Source: Spirochaetaceae bacterium
Lineage (GTDB): Bacteria; Spirochaetota; Spirochaetia; DSM-27196; SLST01
Length of the DNA: 8,039 bases
Assembly (NCBI GenBank): GCA_007129695.1
Contig: SKVA01000481.1
Location: forward strand, 1 to 8,039
Direction: 5' to 3'
A model generated the notes under the pieces. The model had not been told where the DNA came from and ran no database searches. It saw only the letters and a list, made by a program, of their open reading frames with translations. Positions within the stretch are counted from its first letter, which is position 1, and each line of letters opens with the position of its first letter. A program made the translations under genes and the position numbers. Positions 6,099 to 8,039 of the stretch are shown here, piece after piece.

Positions 6099-7192
6099 AA
6101 CACGGAAACCCCTTCGGCCTGCACCGGGTGCTAGAGCCGGTCGGCTCGCTGCCGCAGCAGGCCGAACGCATCGACAACACGATGGAGATCTACGACAACG
6201 AGATCCTGATCGACGTCGCGACGCTGAACATCGATTCGGCGAGCTTCACGCAGATCAAGGACGCGTGCGCCGGCGACGAGGCGAAGATCCGCGCGATGAT
6301 TCTGGACATCGTCAATCGTCGCGGCAAGATGCAGAACCCGGTCACCGGATCGGGTGGCATGCTGATGGGGCGCGTCGCGCAGATCGGCCCGAACCTGACC
6401 GGCACCGCGCACGCGGACCTGCGGGTCGGCGACCCGATCGCGACGCTCGTGTCGTTGTCGCTCACTCCGTTGTCGATCGCGTCGATCGGCGCGATCCGGA
6501 TGGGAACCGATCAGGTCGACGTCGACGCGCAGGCGATCCTGTTCGAGTCGGGCATCTTTGCGGTCCTGCCCGACGACATGGCCGACACGCTCGCGCTCGC
6601 GGTACTCGACGTCGCCGGGGCTCCGGCGCAGACTGCGCGGCTCGTGCGACCAGGGGACACGGTGCTGATCATCGGCGCGGGCGGGAAATCGGGATTGCTC
6701 TGTCTGCACGAGGCGCGCAAACGCGCCGGCGTGACCGGAACGGTCGTCGCGTTCAGTCACTCCGACAGCGGCATTGCTCGCGTCAAGGAGAGCGGGCTCG
6801 CCGACATCATCATCCAGGGTGACGCAACCAAGCCCGTTGAGCTCTACGAACGGTTCACCGCGGCGCTCGCCGCGCACCGCGGCGCGACGGACCACGACGC
6901 GCCCGATCGCGCCGCGCGCGGCGACGCTCCCCTGGCCGACCTCGTGATCAACAACGTGAATATCCCGAATACCGAGATGGCGTCGATCCTGTGCACCCGG
7001 GACCTCGGAACGATCTACTTCTTCAGCATGGCGACCAGCTTCACGAAGGCGGCGCTCGGTGCCGAAGGCGTCGGCAAGGACATCCAGATGATCATCGGCA
7101 ACGGATACGCGAAGGACCACGCCGCGATAGCATTGCAGGTGCTCCGCGAGAACGACATACTCAAGGCGATGTTCACGCGGTTGTATACATGA
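6095..7192 (+). CDS. kdd: L-erythro-3,5-diaminohexanoate dehydrogenase
   Basis: Kdd oxidatively deaminates L-erythro-3,5-diaminohexanoate with NAD(P)+ to 5-amino-3-oxohexanoate and ammonia, feeding Kce. The product is 365 residues, slightly longer than the usual 340-350. It starts with the characteristic HGNPFGLHRVLEP and has the dinucleotide-binding turn VLIIGAGGKSG (190-200) after a beta strand, with GTVVAFSHS (215-223) as the second strand where cofactor preference is set. NPVTGSGGMLMGRV (81-94) belongs to the family's N-terminal substrate domain. The extra length is explained by a hydrophilic Asp/Arg/Ala-rich stretch (about 262-280), probably a surface loop. AGGAG (6084-6088) precedes the ATG by 6 bases. 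Both ends overlap their neighbours by ATGA. Identity is confident from the start motif, the Rossmann turn and the operon context. Confidence 0.93.
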   Translation: MKHGNPFGLHRVLEPVGSLPQQAERIDNTMEIYDNEILIDVATLNIDSASFTQIKDACAGDEAKIRAMILDIVNRRGKMQNPVTGSGGMLMGRVAQIGPNLTGTAHADLRVGDPIATLVSLSLTPLSIASIGAIRMGTDQVDVDAQAILFESGIFAVLPDDMADTLALAVLDVAGAPAQTARLVRPGDTVLIIGAGGKSGLLCLHEARKRAGVTGTVVAFSHSDSGIARVKESGLADIIIQGDATKPVELYERFTAALAAHRGATDHDAPDRAARGDAPLADLVINNVNIPNTEMASILCTRDLGTIYFFSMATSFTKAALGAEGVGKDIQMIIGNGYAKDHAAIALQVLRENDILKAMFTRLYT

Positions 7193-8039
7193 AGCACTTT
7201 GCGAGTCACGACTTCCGGCGCATCCCGCTCTACCGCGACGTCACCGACGCCGACTGGAACGACTGGCGATGGCAGATGCGCCACGCGATTCGGGACATCG
7301 ACACGCTCGCGCGCGTGATGCCGATCGACGACACCGAGCGCGTCGACCTTGAGCAGACGCTCGAACGATTCCGGATGGCGATCACGCCGTACTACGCGTC
7401 GATCATGGACCACGACTACCGGCTCTGCTCGGTTCGCCTTCAGGCGGTCCCGAGTATCCGCGAGCTCGAGCACGACCAGTCGGACATGGACGATCCTCTC
7501 CACGAGGACCTCGATTCGACGGTTCCCGGGCTGACCCACCGGTACCCCGACCGCGTGCTGCTCCTTGTGACCCGGATATGCTCGATGAACTGCCGCCACT
7601 GCACGCGCCGGAGGCTCGTCGGGCAAACCGATACCGCGATGCCGCAGGAGAACTTGGATCGCGCGATCGACTACATCCGCGATCACACCGAGGTCCGCGA
7701 CGTGCTGATATCGGGCGGTGATCCGTTGACGCTCGCGACCGACCGCCTGGAGGATATCCTGCGCCGGATCCACGCGATCGACCACGTCGAGATCATCCGG
7801 ATCGGAAGCCGCGCGCCGGTCGTGATGCCGATGCGAATCACCGATGAGCTCGTCTCGATGCTCGCCCGCTACCACCCGCTCTACGTCAACACGCACTTCA
7901 ACCATTACGACGAGATCACCGCCGAGGCGCAGGCCGCGTGCGCGCGGCTCGCCGACGCCGGCATCCCGCTGGGGAATCAGTCGGTGCTGCTGCGCGACGT
8001 CAACGACTGTCCGCGCATCATGAAACGCCTGGTCCACGA
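7189..8039 (+). CDS. kamA: L-lysine 2,3-aminomutase, C-terminus beyond window
   Basis: KamA is a radical-SAM, PLP-dependent enzyme that interconverts L-lysine and L-beta-lysine, the first pathway step. 283 codons are visible (of roughly 415-420), running off the right edge without a stop. Seen: N-terminal YRDVTDADWNDWRWQMRHAI (15-34) close to the clostridial protein, DPLHEDLDSTVPGLTHRYPDRVLLL (102-126), the [4Fe-4S] cysteines in CSMNCRHC (131, 135, 138) followed by TRRR, SGGDPL (175-180), RIGSRAPVV (204-212), and NTHFNHYDEI (234-243). The PLP lysine and substrate-binding aspartates should lie past the window. The ATG overlaps the kdd stop (ATGA) and has no evident Shine-Dalgarno, so it probably depends on coupled translation. 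The N-terminus fits a fermentative KamA rather than the shorter EF-P-modifying EpmB or AblA alone, although AblA of osmolyte synthesis is very similar. The operon decides the role. Confidence 0.96.
   Translation, partial: MKHFASHDFRRIPLYRDVTDADWNDWRWQMRHAIRDIDTLARVMPIDDTERVDLEQTLERFRMAITPYYASIMDHDYRLCSVRLQAVPSIRELEHDQSDMDDPLHEDLDSTVPGLTHRYPDRVLLLVTRICSMNCRHCTRRRLVGQTDTAMPQENLDRAIDYIRDHTEVRDVLISGGDPLTLATDRLEDILRRIHAIDHVEIIRIGSRAPVVMPMRITDELVSMLARYHPLYVNTHFNHYDEITAEAQAACARLADAGIPLGNQSVLLRDVNDCPRIMKRLVH

Overview
The window carries most of an anaerobic lysine-fermentation locus from a high-GC bacterium. G and C make up roughly two thirds of the bases by eye, and third codon positions are strongly G/C. 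The sequence alone does not fix the lineage. The 3-aminocleavage pathway of lysine is known from Clostridia, Fusobacteria, Cloacimonadota and some other anaerobes. A sigma-54 activator and two sigma-54 promoters point to a bacterium with RpoN.

Layout. On the minus strand, 1-1176 is a class III aminotransferase whose C-terminus is cut by the window edge. It best fits the acyl-CoA beta-transaminase Kat. Upstream of it on the same strand, 1277-2716 is a PAS / AAA+ / TyrR-type-HTH sigma-54 activator. A divergent control region (2717-2898) follows. The plus strand then holds a tightly packed operon: kamD (2899-4485), kamE (4482-5267), kce (5268-6098), kdd (6095-7192) and kamA (7189 to beyond the window end). 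Every junction in the operon is either a 4-base ATGA overlap or directly abutting.

Pathway. KamA converts L-lysine to L-beta-lysine. KamDE moves the terminal amino group to give 3,5-diaminohexanoate. Kdd oxidatively deaminates this to 5-amino-3-oxohexanoate (3-keto-5-aminohexanoate). Kce reacts that with acetyl-CoA to give acetoacetate and 3-aminobutyryl-CoA. The minus-strand aminotransferase probably converts 3-aminobutyryl-CoA to acetoacetyl-CoA, in place of the ammonia lyase Kal of the clostridial route.

Regulation. The aminotransferase and the kam operon are each preceded by a -24/-12 sigma-54 promoter, and the two promoters share an identical 16-base core. Each also has a related 18-bp TGA...TCA dyad further upstream, centred about -84 and -147 from the predicted starts. 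The dyad near kamD also overlaps a sigma-70-type promoter for the activator itself. The inference is that the central regulator senses a ligand through its PAS domain, binds the dyads, switches on both arms together and may control its own gene. The window shows no RNA genes, mobile elements or CRISPR. kamB, kamC, kal and atoDA are not in view.
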